Made by a program: the position numbers and the translations under genes
NCBI RefSeq assembly: GCF_008728515.1
Contig: NC_044981.1
Span: 2,904,538-2,968,537, forward strand
Source: Papio anubis
Taxonomy: Eukaryota; Chordata; Mammalia; Primates; Cercopithecidae
Length of the DNA stretch: 64,000 nucleotides
Direction of reading: 5' to 3'
Notes under the pieces: generated by a model
Seen by the model: only the letters and a program-made list of their open reading frames with translations
The model's database searches: none
What the model was told of the DNA's origin: nothing
In this document: in pieces, positions 21,501 through 34,091 of the stretch
Layout: every line of letters starts with the position of its first letter
Numbering within the stretch: position 1 is the stretch's first letter

Positions 21501-24500
21501 ACTGGACAAGCCCTAGATTTAAAGTCAGATCTGATTTGCTTATGGCCTTCACCAAATAATCCCCGTGGCTCGATGTCTTTCGCAGATCGCAGACCTCGGC
21601 CTTGCTTCCTTTAAGATGTGGAGCAAACTGAGTAAAGAAGAGCACAATGAGCTGAAGGAAGTGGACAGCACCTCTAAGAAGAACGGCGGCACCCTCTACT
21701 ACATGGCGCCCGAGCACCTGAACGACGTCAACGCAAAGCCCACGGAGAAGTCAGATGTGTACAGCTTTGCCGTCGTACTTTGGGCGATATTTGCAAATAA
21801 GGAGCCATATGAAAGTAAGGCATTAGAGGAGTGGGGTTTGATATGAACCAACACTGCCATATGAAGTAATGGGCTTCAGTGAAATCAGTTAAGGTTTGTA
21901 ATTGTTTATTCTTTTAATGTCAGTCTTGCCTGCTCAACTGTGAGTTCCGTGAGGGCAAGGACCATATCTGATTTATCCTCTGCTGTCTCCTCAGCATCTA
22001 CACTCTACGGTGCCTGGAACTAATAGGTGCCCAGTAAATTTTTGTTGAATGAATGAGTAACCCCATTTAGGAATCAGTGATCATAGGATGAATAGGACTC
22101 TTGATAGCGTGTCATTAGCTTGAGAGGTGCTGTAAAATTCCAGGGTTCTTCCTAGATAGGAAAGTTGATTGTTTCTGCTTGTGAGGACTTAGCCTTTCAC
22201 ACTACAAGGCATACACTTCATACTTTCACTCATTCACTTACTCCTTCATTCAAGAATTCTTCCTTTTCAGTCCCTACTGTGGGCACTTTAGTCGGCATTG
22301 GGAATATAAAGATGAGTAAGTCGTGGCTTGTGTAGGAGAACAGAGACACTCTTCAGTTTGTTAAGTGCATAAACTAATGGATGTTTTCCTACATACTCGT
22401 CTTGAGTGATCATCAGCTCTCGTGGTTTGATGATCATCTCTTTGCAAATGCTTCTTAAATCTGTGTCTCTGGCTCTGGCCTGGATATCCACTTGTCTTAT
22501 GGTCAGATCCATTGCAGGCACCAAAGGAACCTCCAAAGCAGCATCCCCCAAACACACCCATCTTGTCGACACTGTCCTGCAGCTCGCCCTGCTTCACTCC
22601 TCTTCATATGCTCAGGAAGTGGCATGGCCATCCTTTTACCAAGTTGCCCAATAAGAAACCTTAGAGTCATCCCAGACTTGCCCTTGCCCCTCTCTCCCAC
22701 ATTCTATCAGATCTCAAAACCTATGAATTCAAGATATATATATGACTAAAGATATATCTGCAACCCATCTGCCTCTCTCTGTCCCCACTGGCCTCTGCTT
22801 AGTTCAAACCCTCACTGTTTCTGCGGCAGGCTCCTTCCACCGTCCACCATTCATGTGGCAGCCAAAATGGTCCTCCTAAAAGGCACATGTGACCCTTTCC
22901 CTCACATATTGGAAATCCTTCCCAGATGCTCCATGGTCTTCAGGATGAAGTTCGAATTCCTTAGTGTGGAATAAAAGGCCTTCATATTCTGGCCTTTGCT
23001 TCTCTACTGGCCTCATCCCTAACCCTCCCTTCTTTGTCAGTTAGACTGAGTGAGGAATTTCTGGGATGTGTCATGATCTCTGTGACTTCTAGTCTGTTGA
23101 TATCCTGCTTCTCTTGCCTGGAGTTCTCCTCCTTAAGTCCCCCTTTCCCATTCTTTACCTGCTAATTTTTCTGGACTCAACAAAGCCTTCCTGGACCTTT
23201 TTAGTCAGGGTTGTGCTACTGGAGCCCCTTGTACAAATTTTTTTTTTTTTTCTTAGACAAAATCTCACTCTGTCACCAGGCTGGAGTGCAGTGGCGCAGT
23301 CTCGGCTCATTGCAACCTCCACCTCCCAGGTTCAAGCAATTCTCCTGCCTCAGCCTCCCGAGTAGCTGGGACTACAGGTGTGCACCACCACGCCCAGCTA
23401 ATTTTTGTATTTTTAGTAGAGACGGGGTTTCACCATGTTGGCCAGGATGGTCTTGATCTCTTGACCTCGTGATCCGCCTGTCTCAACAGGCGTGAGCCAC
23501 TGTGCCCAGCCCCATCCTTTTTGAATAGCAATGATCACTCTTGTGTTTTAAGTCACTCTCATTAACTTGAGCTCCTAAAGGCAAGGACTGTCCCGTATTT
23601 GCCTTTGCACATGGAGCGTGCCACTGGCCTTGCCCACATAATCTCTGTTCCATCAGCAGGTAGCTTTGTTGAGAATTTTGTTTTATCTGCAGACATTAAG
23701 CTATTGTTTGGTCATCTCTGTAGTGGAATATGTCAGCTCTTTGTCTGACATATTCCACTCTATAGAATGAGGCAGCCGTACCACAGGCATACCAGAGGCT
23801 GAAAAAAATGAGCAGTATTGTTCAAGTTCTGTCACCTTCCTGCCTCAGAGGGGAGCAAGACCTGAAAGAAAGTCTCAGCCTCAGCTCCTCTTTGCTTTAC
23901 AGATGCTATCTGTGAGCAGCAGTTGATAATGTGCATAAAATCGGGAAACAGGCCAGATGTGAACGCCATCATTGAGTACTGCCCAAGAGAAATTATCAGC
24001 CTCATGAAGCTCTGCTGGGAAGCGAATCCAGAAGCTCGGCCGACATTTCCTGGTAAGAGCATCTTTTCTGACTGTGTAGGATGCATCCTGTGTGGTGATT
24101 TTCCTAGTAAGATGTTGTTAGGAACTTGGTTTGAATCCTCAGAAAACTGAGTTCAACTTTACTTGTGGTTTTAAACTGATTTTCTAGATTTCAAACATGT
24201 TGTTCAATGCAAAGAAGCCATCTCTCAAAAGCATGAAGGCACATAAGGCCTTCTTGTTTCCTTTTTTTGTAACTAACTTTTTAACTTGGGTTTAAATATA
24301 CATAACATTCAATTTAACATTGTAACTGTTTTCAAGTGCACTGTTCAGGGGCAGTAAGTACAGTCCTATAGTAGGTTCACTCTCCATCATCTCTCTCCCT
24401 GCCCCTGGCAACCCCCATCCTACTTTCTGTCTCTACGAATTTAACTGCACTGGGTACCGTATATAAGTGGAACCATACAATATTGGTCCTTTTGTGTCTG

Positions 24501-27500
24501 GCTGATTCCACCTGGCATGATGTCCTCGAGGTTCATCTGTGTTGTAGCAGATGTCAGAATTTCTTTCCTTTTCAAGGCTGAATAATATTTCATTGTATGA
24601 ATAGACTGCATTTCGTTTCTCCATTCATCCGTGTATGGGCTTTCACCAGCCTTCTTTGCTTCTTCACCTCTTTTATTTCCATCCCCTCCCTTGTTTAGCT
24701 GGCATCTTTAGAAAGTATTTTGCCATTTAGACTGGCCCTGTCATACAGGGATGGGGAAAGGTGCCTGGATGTTTGCTGAGCAGTATTCTATGGTGCAGAT
24801 GTACCACAGTTTAACTATTCACTCCTTGAAAGACTTGTTTCCAGTTCTTAACTGTTGGGACTAAAGCAGCTGTAAATATTCATGTACATGTTTTTGTGTG
24901 AATATAAGTCTTCATTTCTCTGGAATACCAAGGAGTGCAGTAGCTAGGTTGTATGGTAGTTTCATGTACAGTTTATTTAAAAAATTCCCAAACATTTTCC
25001 CAGAGGGGCTGTGCCATTTTATATTCGGTGTCTGCGTGATGCAGGTTCTTGCATCCTCACCAGCATTGGGTACCCAGGCTACTCACACTTCTGCTCAGCC
25101 AACTACAAATTTATTTGAGTATTCCCACAAGCCCCACTTCAGGTCTGGGAATTCATTAGAAAGACTCACAGAACTCAAGAAAACATTTTACTTATGTCTC
25201 CCCTTTCACTGTACTGGGTACAATTCAGAAGCAGCCAAATGGAAGAGATGTACAAGGTGAGGTATGGGAAGAGGGTGTACAGAGCTTCCATAGCCTTTCA
25301 GGACACACCACATTCTGGTGCTTCTATGTGTTCAGCAACCTGAAGCTCTCCACACCTTTCCATTTAAGGTGATTTATGGAAGTTCCATTACATACGCATG
25401 ATTGATTAAATCATAGTCATTGGTGCTTGAGCTTAATCTCCAGTCCCTCTCTCCTCACTGGAAGTCAAAGGTGGAGCTCAAAGTCCCAACCTTCTAATTA
25501 TAGCTTGGTCTTTCTGGTTGCTAGCCCCCATTCTGAAGCTGCTTAGTTTTCTGACCCCACCCAAAAGACACTCTTAGAAGACTCCAAGGATTTTAGGTGC
25601 TACCTGCCATGAACAAAACCAAACCTTTCTGATTCTCCAAGGTGTCTTATTTTATTGTTTCCTGTCTGTTTAGAGAACTTTCCTTAATCATTCTTTTTTT
25701 TTTGAGATGGAGTCTGGCTCTGTCGCCCAGGCTGGAGTGCAGTGGCCGGATCTCAGCTCACTGCAAGCTCCGCCCCCCGGGTTTACGCCATTCTCCTGCC
25801 TCAGCCTCCCGTGTAGCTGGGACTACAGGCGCCCGCCACCTCGCCCAGCTAGTTTTTTGTATTTTTTAGTAGAGACGGGGTTTCACCGTGTTAGCCAGGA
25901 TGGTCTCGATCTCCTGACCTCGTGATCCGCCCGTCTCGGCCTCCCAAAGTACTGGGATTACAGGCTTGAGCCACCGCGCCTGGCCTCCTTAATCATTCTT
26001 TTAGGATATGTCTGAACTCTGTCATTCCAAAATTTTTTTCCTTAGAGGTAAGGTGTTATTTTTCTCTTGCTGCTTTCAAGACTTTGTCTTTATTTTTCAG
26101 AGATTTAATTGTTATTTGTCTTGGTGTGGATTCCTTTGGGTTTATTCTGTTTAGGTTTTGCTCAGCTTCTTGAATCTGTAGGTTTATGCCTCTTACCATA
26201 TCTGGGAAGCTTTTGGCCATTATTTCTGTAAGTACTTTTTAGCCCCCACTCTCTTTCTCTTTTCCTTCTGGAACTGTGACAACATAAAAACTGTATCTTT
26301 GGTTATAGTCCCACAGGTCCCTGAGGCTTTCTATTTTTTTTTTTTTTTCAGTTAATTTCCTCTCTCTTGTTCTGACTGGATAATTTCTATCATTCTGTCT
26401 TTCCAGTTCACTGATTTTTCTGTTTCTCCTCGATTCCACAGTTGAACCATCTACTGAGCGTTTTTTTTTTTTTTTTTTGAGATGGAGTCTCCCTGTGTCC
26501 CCCAGGTTGGAGAGTGCAGTGGCGCAAGCTCCGCCTCCTGGGTTCACCCCATTCTCCTGCCTCAGCCTCCCGAGTAGCTGGGACTACAGGCGCCTGCCAC
26601 CTTGCCCGGCTAATTTTTTGTATTTTTAGTAGAGACGGGTTTCATCATGTTAGCCAGGATGGTTTTGATCTCCTGACCTCATGATCCGCCCGCCTTGGCC
26701 TCCCAAAGTGCTGAAATTACAGGCGTGAACCACTGCGCCAGGCCTACTGAGCTTTTTATTATATTTTGGTCATTGAAGTTTTCAGCTGTAAAATTTATAT
26801 TCTCCCCTTTTTTGCTGAGACTTTCTATTTTTCATTTGTTTCAAGCAGGTTCACAACTTTTTTTTTTTTTTTTTTTGAGTCAGAGTCTCGCTCTGTCGCC
26901 CGGGCTGGAGTGCAGTGGCCAGATCTCAGCTCACTGCAAGCTCTGCCTCCCGGGTTTACGCCATTCTCCTGCCTCAGCCTCCCGAGTAGCTGGGACTACA
27001 GGCGCCCACCACCTCACCCGGCTAGTTTTTTGTATTTTTTTTTTTAGTAGAGACGGGGTTTCACCGGGTTAGCCAGGATGGTCTCGATCTCCTGACCTCG
27101 TGATCCGCCCATCTCGGCCTCCCAAAGTGCTGGGATTACAGGCTTGAGCCACTGTGCCCGGCCCATAACTATTACTTGAATTGTTTTTATCATGGCTGTT
27201 TTAAAATCCTTGACAGGTAATTCTAACATTGCTGTCGTCTCAGTATTGGCATCTGTTGATTGTCTTATTTCAGTTTGGGACCTTTCTGATTCTTAATATA
27301 ATGAGTAATTTTTCTGTTGAAACTTGTACATTTTCTTACTGTGTTGTGAGATTCTGTATCCTCTTTAAGCCCTGTTTTGGCTGAGCTTTTCTGAGACTGC
27401 TCTGACAAGGGAAGAGTGGTGGCCACCTTACTAGTGCTGGGTGGAGGTAGAAGTTCAGCCTCTCCACTCAGCCCTTATTGACGCCCATGGTCAGAGGCTC

Positions 27501-30500
27501 CTCTTCCCTGCTGGTCAGGGGTGGGAATTCTGGCAGAGTCCACATAGTCCCCACTGACACAGAGGTGAAGGCACCTCATTACGACTGGACAATGTTAGAA
27601 GTCCTGATTCTCCACTAGACCTCCTCTGACACTTCCCCAGTGGGGAAGGGAAGGGGGGTCTTGTTACTGCCATGTGGGGCAAATCCAGGCTATTCTTGTG
27701 TTCTCCTGACACCATAAGAGGGGAGGGGCTCATTATCAGCTGGCAGGTAGGACAGCCCTGGCTTCCTGTTGGGCCTTCTCTGACATTACCCCGGTGGGGA
27801 TGTTGAGTTTGTTGGGTTACGTTGTTACTGTCTCACCGGTTGGATGTGGAGGCTCTGCACTTGGCCTTAGCTGCTGTGGGTCGGGGTGCAGCCACAGGGT
27901 TTGTCTGTGGGGGTTGGCTGGAATAGAGTGGTTGTTGACTAAAAGTTTTCTCCTATCCAAGCACTAACCAGACCTGACCCTGCCTAACTTCCAAGGGCAG
28001 ACAAGCTTGGGCACGTTCAGGATGGCATGGCTGTAGACTGACTAAAGTTAGTTTTCTGTCTGCCCCTTGCTTAGTTCTTTGGCTAGGAAGAGCAGGCTTT
28101 GGTTGGAGATTTTTTTTATCTGTGGCCGTTGATGGTTTGAGGTTGCCACCTTTTCAGCCAAGTCTGAGATATGAGGAAAAGAGAAAATCCAGTGAACTCG
28201 CTATCGTGTGTTTCATCTGATCCCGAGGTTTCCCGCTGGTCTGCCTTCTTCTCTTCTCCTTTCAGAGACTCTGTACGTTTGTTTTATAAATAATATAGAG
28301 GATGTTTTTGTTGTGCTTAGAAGGAAGAATAAGAAGAAAGTATGTCCACTTCATCTTCCTGGAACTGGAAGTTTCTTTTTTCTTTGAAGGCTAACAGCTG
28401 TAACCCATTACTCTAAATCCTTGCTCTGAGTATCCCGACCTCTCATAAATCTGATGCCAGAGGGACAGAAACAGGGAGTTCGCCCATCCCTGTCCAGCTG
28501 GAGATGGACTCACATCAGGGAGCGGTTTGTGTTGCAGCCGGAGAAACTGCAGCACGAATAAAAAGCACAAAGAGCACAGGCTATTTCAGCAGAAACCCCT
28601 GGTTTCCTGTGTTAGCCCATCCCTTGTTCTATTCATCTTATTAGTCTCTATCAGAGTCAGTGATTTGGAGCTTAAGTTTTTATTTTACTGCTTTGCCCAC
28701 AGACTGAGGTAAGTAATTCAAAGATAATAGATGGCTAATATTTTTTATTTTATGTTAGAAAATAATTAAGAAATTTAAAGTACATTTTATTCTTACAGGC
28801 ATTGAAGAAAAATTTAGGCCTTTTTATTTAAGTCAATTAGAAGAAAGTGTAGAAGAGGATGTGAAGAGTTTAAAGGTAGGCAATATAGCAGATGCTTGAA
28901 ATATTAGCATATCAAAATATATACTGTCAATCATGAAAACCAAAACAATGTGATTTGTTATTGAGATTTGAGGTAAGCTAGCTTGGTAAACATATAAAAC
29001 AAATGAGCAATTGTCTGCAAATATCACCCTGTTGGCATACTGGACCCATTTCTCCTTCAAAACTCATGAAATGAGAGAACAAATATATAGCAGTATGAAA
29101 ACAAAAGCACAGTGTCACTGGCAAAGAATGGAAAGTACCATAAGTGGATCAGTCATTTTGAGGAATTCTTGAAAGATAGAAAGACCACAGATTTATTCTG
29201 CGGAGACATATAACAGAAAAGGAAGACTAACCCAAGACATAATGCTGAGGAAGAAGTACTGGAGGGGCAGTCTTGGGTCAGTGTACAGAAGTAACAGCAC
29301 AGTCACCTGGGACGCTGACAGGGGAGTCACTTGAGAACCTCATTTATGCTAGTTAGGAAAGTTGGCTTCTCTCCCTACTTCCCCTGTACTTAGCAACAGA
29401 TGGCAGTAGCATCTGCCCAAGACTGAAGCAAGGAGGTGGTGTCTGGGGTGAGAGGGGCATGACAAGGCCCCGTTAGGAACCAATCAACTAAGAGGAATGG
29501 AGACCACCCTGCCCCGCCCCCGCCGACTCTGGAATCAAGCTACTGCCATACGTCTTCCAGCAACTTACCCCCATAGTCATGAACAGGAGGCTACGGCAAA
29601 TGAAACAGGCAAACAGATTTTAAAATATAATTTAAAAAAGATTGGAACCAGCTACGATAAACTCTAAGGCAAAAAAGCATTCCCTCAAACAATCAGGAAT
29701 ATTTCATAATGATAAAAGGCCCAATGCATCTGGAAAGTATAACCGCTTTAAATGTGAATCCATCGTCAATAACATGATCTCAAAGTCAACACAGCAAAAA
29801 ATGACAGAACTCAAAGAAAAACAGACAAATCCACAATTACAACTGAAGATTTTTTTTTTTTTTTTGAGACGGAGTCTCTCTCTGTCCCCCAGGCTGGAGT
29901 GCAGTGGCACTATCTTGGCTCACTGGAAGCTGCACCTCCTGGGTTCACACCATTCTCCTGCCTCAGCCTCCCGAGTAGCTGCTGGGACTACAGGTGCCTG
30001 CCACCACGCCCAGCTAATTGTTTTTTTTGTTTTTTTTTTGTATTTTTTAATAGAGACGGGGTTTCACCATGTTAGCCAAGATGGTCTCAATGTCCTGACT
30101 TCATGATCTGCCCGCCTTGTCCTCCCAGAGTGTTGGGATTACAGGCGTGAGGCACTGTGCCCAGTCAAGTGTTTTGTTTTTTGAGACAGAGTCTTGCTTT
30201 GTTGCCCAAACTGGAGTTCAGAGGTGCAATCTCAGCTCACTGCCACCTCTGCTTCCTGCGCTCAAGCGATTCTCCTACCTCAGCTTCCCGAGTAGCTGGG
30301 ATTAAAAGCGTGCGCCACCATGCCTGGCTAATTTTTTTATTTTTAGTAGACATAGGGTTTCACCATGTTGGCCAGGCTGGTCTTGAACTCCTGGCCTCAA
30401 ATGATCCACTTGCCTCAGCCTCCCAAAGGGCTGGGATTACAGGTGTGAGCCACCACGCCAGGCCTATATCTCAACCTTTTAGTTTTGTGTGTGTGGAAAG

Positions 30501-33500
30501 TGGGTGTGAGGAGTGGAACTTGACAAACCCACTCTGAAATCCATATGAAAAGGTAAAGAAGAGAGTAAGAACAGCCAAAATGCCCTTGAGGAAGGACAAG
30601 ACTAGTAGTGAAGGGCTTGCCTTATCAGATTCTTGTCAAGAATTATAAAGCTATATTAAAAAGACTGTGGTATTGGTGTGGGGTGGACAGATACTGTTGG
30701 AATGGAGTTGAAAACCCATAGATTTACACATACATAGAAACTTGATTTTGACAGAGATGGCACTGCAGAGCAGTGGGGAAATGACAGTCTTTTCAATAAA
30801 TGGTGCTGAGACAACTGGGTATCTGCACGGTACAAAAATGAAATTGGGCTTCTACCTTACACCATACCAAAAAATCAGCTCCAGGTTGATTACTGACAGA
30901 AATGTGAAAGATAAAATTATAAAGCTATTGGAAAATATAGGAGAGTTTCTTCATATCAGGACAGGGAATCCTCAACAGTACACAAAAGCATTAGCTGTAG
31001 TGGTAAGAATTGATAAATTTTAAAATTTATAAAATTTTAAATGAATTTTTAAAATGAATTTGTAAATGAATTCATTGTAAAATTCTATAAATTTATAGAT
31101 ACATTTAATACATTTATAAATTTATAAAATGTTTAAATTAATTTATAAATTCATTTAAAAACTTTTATTCATCAAAATAAACTATTAAGAGAATGGAGGC
31201 TGGGCATGGTGGCTCATGCCTGTAATCCCAGCACTTTGGGAGGCTGAGGTGGGAGGATCGCTTGAGGCCAGGAGTTCGAGACTAGCCTGGGCAACATAGT
31301 GAGATGACCCCCTTACAAATAATAATTAAGAAATTAGGGCCGGGCACGGTGGCTCAAGCCTGTAATCCCAGAACTTTGGGAGGCCGAGGCGGGCGGATCA
31401 CAAGGTCAGGAAATTGAGACTATCCTGGCTAACACGGCGAAACCCGTCTCTACTAAAAATACAAAACATTAGCTGGGCATGGTGGCGGGCGCCTGTAGTC
31501 CCAGCTACTCGGAGGCTAAGGCAGGAGAATGGCGTAAACCCGGGAGGCGGAGCTTGCAGTGAGCCGAGATTGCGCCCCTGCACTCCAGCCTGGGCAACAG
31601 AGCTAGACTCCGTCTCAAAAAAAAAAAAGAAATTAGCTGGGCATGGTGGTGTGCACCTGTGGTCCCAGCTACTCAGGAGGCCGAGATGAGAAGCCTGGTT
31701 GGGCCTGGGAGGCCGCGCCATTGTGCTCCAGCCTGGGTTACAGAACGAGACCCCATATCCAATAAATAAATAAATAATAAACAAGCAAACTAGTCACAGA
31801 ATGGGAGAAGTGCGACACACACATAACTGACCAAGTACTTGAATACATAAAATCTAGAGAAATTTTATAAATCAGAAAGGAAAAGGTACGCAACCCAGTT
31901 AAAACAGGGATGAAATAGTTGAATGGGCACTTCACCAAAGAGAATAAATATACCAAAAAAACGCACAACTTTACTGGTAATTAGAGAAATGCAAATTAAA
32001 ACCACAATAAGATAATATTATGTATCTAAACATTGGCAAACATGGCAAGGCTTTTCTAAACATCATGAAATAAATCCAAATAAACAGTGAAATGTGTTGA
32101 TGAATGGAAAGACTTGACATACTAAAGCTGTCTATTCTCCCCAACGTCATTTACAAAGGAGTGCAATCCTAATTAAAAGCACAACCAAATTCTTTATGGA
32201 ATTCAACAAGCTGACTCTTAAGTTTGTGTGAAAGAAGAAATGTACAAAGATAGCTAAGAAAATTCTGAAGAAGGAGATCAGAACAGTGTAGACTACAGCA
32301 AGGATAATCAAATAGATTAATAGAAAAGGTGAGTCTTTGCAGGTTGGGTTTTCCAGAAGCAGCCACTGAGTTGGAGACTGGGGTGCAAGGAAGGAGTGGG
32401 AAGCAAGAATGAGCAGAGGAAGAAGTCAGAGGGCAACGAAGCCTGAACAGAGAGCTCTGGTAGCAGGGAGCGCTGAGCAAATGCCCCTCAGGCTTATCCC
32501 ACGTCAGGCTGAAATGGCCAAGGCTTTATCTCCTTGCCTTTCTCAGTCACTGGCTCAGAAGGGGAGTACCTGGGGCAAAGAAGTTCACAGCTGCAGGCTG
32601 TTTGTTCACTCAGCTCCTTGCAACAGGGCAACAACTCCCTCCTTGCTGGGGAATCTGACAGGCCCATCACTGTGTCTACCACAAAGTCCAGAATCAATCC
32701 ATGTATGTTTCTTAAGCTGCACACAAAATTCGCAAAGTATAAAGAAAAAGATTATTGTATATGACCTCATGAAAATGGAAAGGGAGTTGAAAAGGAGAAA
32801 TTGTGTTTAGCAAAGGATTAATATCTAGAATATTTAATAGAATGCCTACAAATAAAAAACAAAAATAGGCTGGGCACAGTGGCTTACACCTGTAATCCCA
32901 GCACTTTGGGAGGCCGAGGCGGGCGGATCACAAGGTCAGGAGATCGAGACCATCCTGGCCAACATGGTGAAACCCCGTCTCTACTAAAAATACAAAAATT
33001 AGCCAGGCATGGTGGCGGGAGCCTATAGTCCCAGCTACTTGGGAGGCTGAGGCAGAAGAATAGTGTGAACCCAGGAGGCGGAGCTTGCAGTGAGCTGAGA
33101 TCGTGCCACTGCACTCCAGCCTGGGCAACAGAGCGAGACTCCATTTCAAACAAACAAAAAAATAATTCAAAAGAAAAATAATAGACAACACAGACAATTC
33201 AAAAAAGAAACTAAACAACACATTTCAGAAAAGATATTTGGCCTTGCCAGCAGAGAAAGGCAAAATGAACCTGTTACAATTTTTCATCCATTAGATTGAA
33301 ATTTTCGAAAGACTGGTGATACAATGTGTTGGTGAAAATGCAGAATAATAAGCAGTCTTCTGCAGTATTGGTAAGAGTGTAAATTGGAGAAGTTTATTAG
33401 AAGGTGTGGCATCCAACAAACTCCACAAGCCCATAAGTTTTGTTGCAGTTCTACTCTCAGTAATCTGTACCACTCACATGTACACTCAAAGATGTAGCTT

Positions 33501-34060
33501 CCGTTCTTTGCACCTTAGTTTATAAGAGTGAAAAATTACAAACAACTCAAATGCCCATAAGTAAATGCCCTAAATTATGATTCATCTAAACTACACAATA
33601 CTAATAGCCATTTAAGAGAAAGAGGTGGCAACTAACATGTAATGATATAGAAAGATCTTCAAGATTAGCTGTTAGTGAAAAAATAAGTCACATAACAATA
33701 CTTACAGTGTGGTCCTTTTAATGTTAAAATATATATATATGTGTGTATATATATATATATGCCGGGTGCAGTGGCTCATGCCTGTAATTCCAGCACTATG
33801 GGAGGCCGAGGTGGGCGGATCACTTGAGATCAGGAGTTGGAGACCAGCTGGCCAACATGGCAAAACCCTGTCTCTACTAATAATACAAAAAAACTGGCCA
33901 GGTGTGGTGGTGCATACCCGTAATCCCAGCTACTCAGGAGGCTGAGGCGTGAGAATTGCTTGAACCCAGGAGGTGGAGGTTGCAGTGAGCCAAGATCGTG
34001 CCACTACACTCCACCCTGGGCGACAGAGCGAAACTGTGTCTCAAAAAAAAATACATAAAT

Positions 34061-34091
<31 letters not shown>

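Larger units (their letters stand above)
26003..28380 (-). mobile_element. Old L1 5' region (5'UTR/ORF1), antisense, interrupted
   Basis: Antisense text of old L1s: CCTGAGGCTTTCTATTTTTT, CTGACTGGATAATTTCTATC, TTCAGCTGTAAAATTTATAT, TCATGGCTGTTTTAAAATCC, then GC-richer blocks with the repeating theme CCCCAGTGGGGAAGGG and GTTACTGCCATGTGGGGC typical of the L1M 5' part. Interrupted by two Alus (26461 and 26857) and a 5S pseudogene (27948). The far end is uncertain. Confidence 0.65.

Noticed and set aside
25066..25640. A definite endogenous retrovirus LTR
   Set aside because: No terminal TG/CA ends, paired LTR, primer-binding site or coding remnant could be seen. Listed only as a low-confidence repeat.
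29642..30106. 154-codon open frame and many similar ones
   Set aside because: These run through antisense Alu sequence (recurring RRSLALSPRLECSG-type peptides). They are repeat translations, not genes.
30742..31023. 93-codon open frame as a host gene
   Set aside because: The peptide is recognisable L1 ORF2 sequence inside a dead L1.
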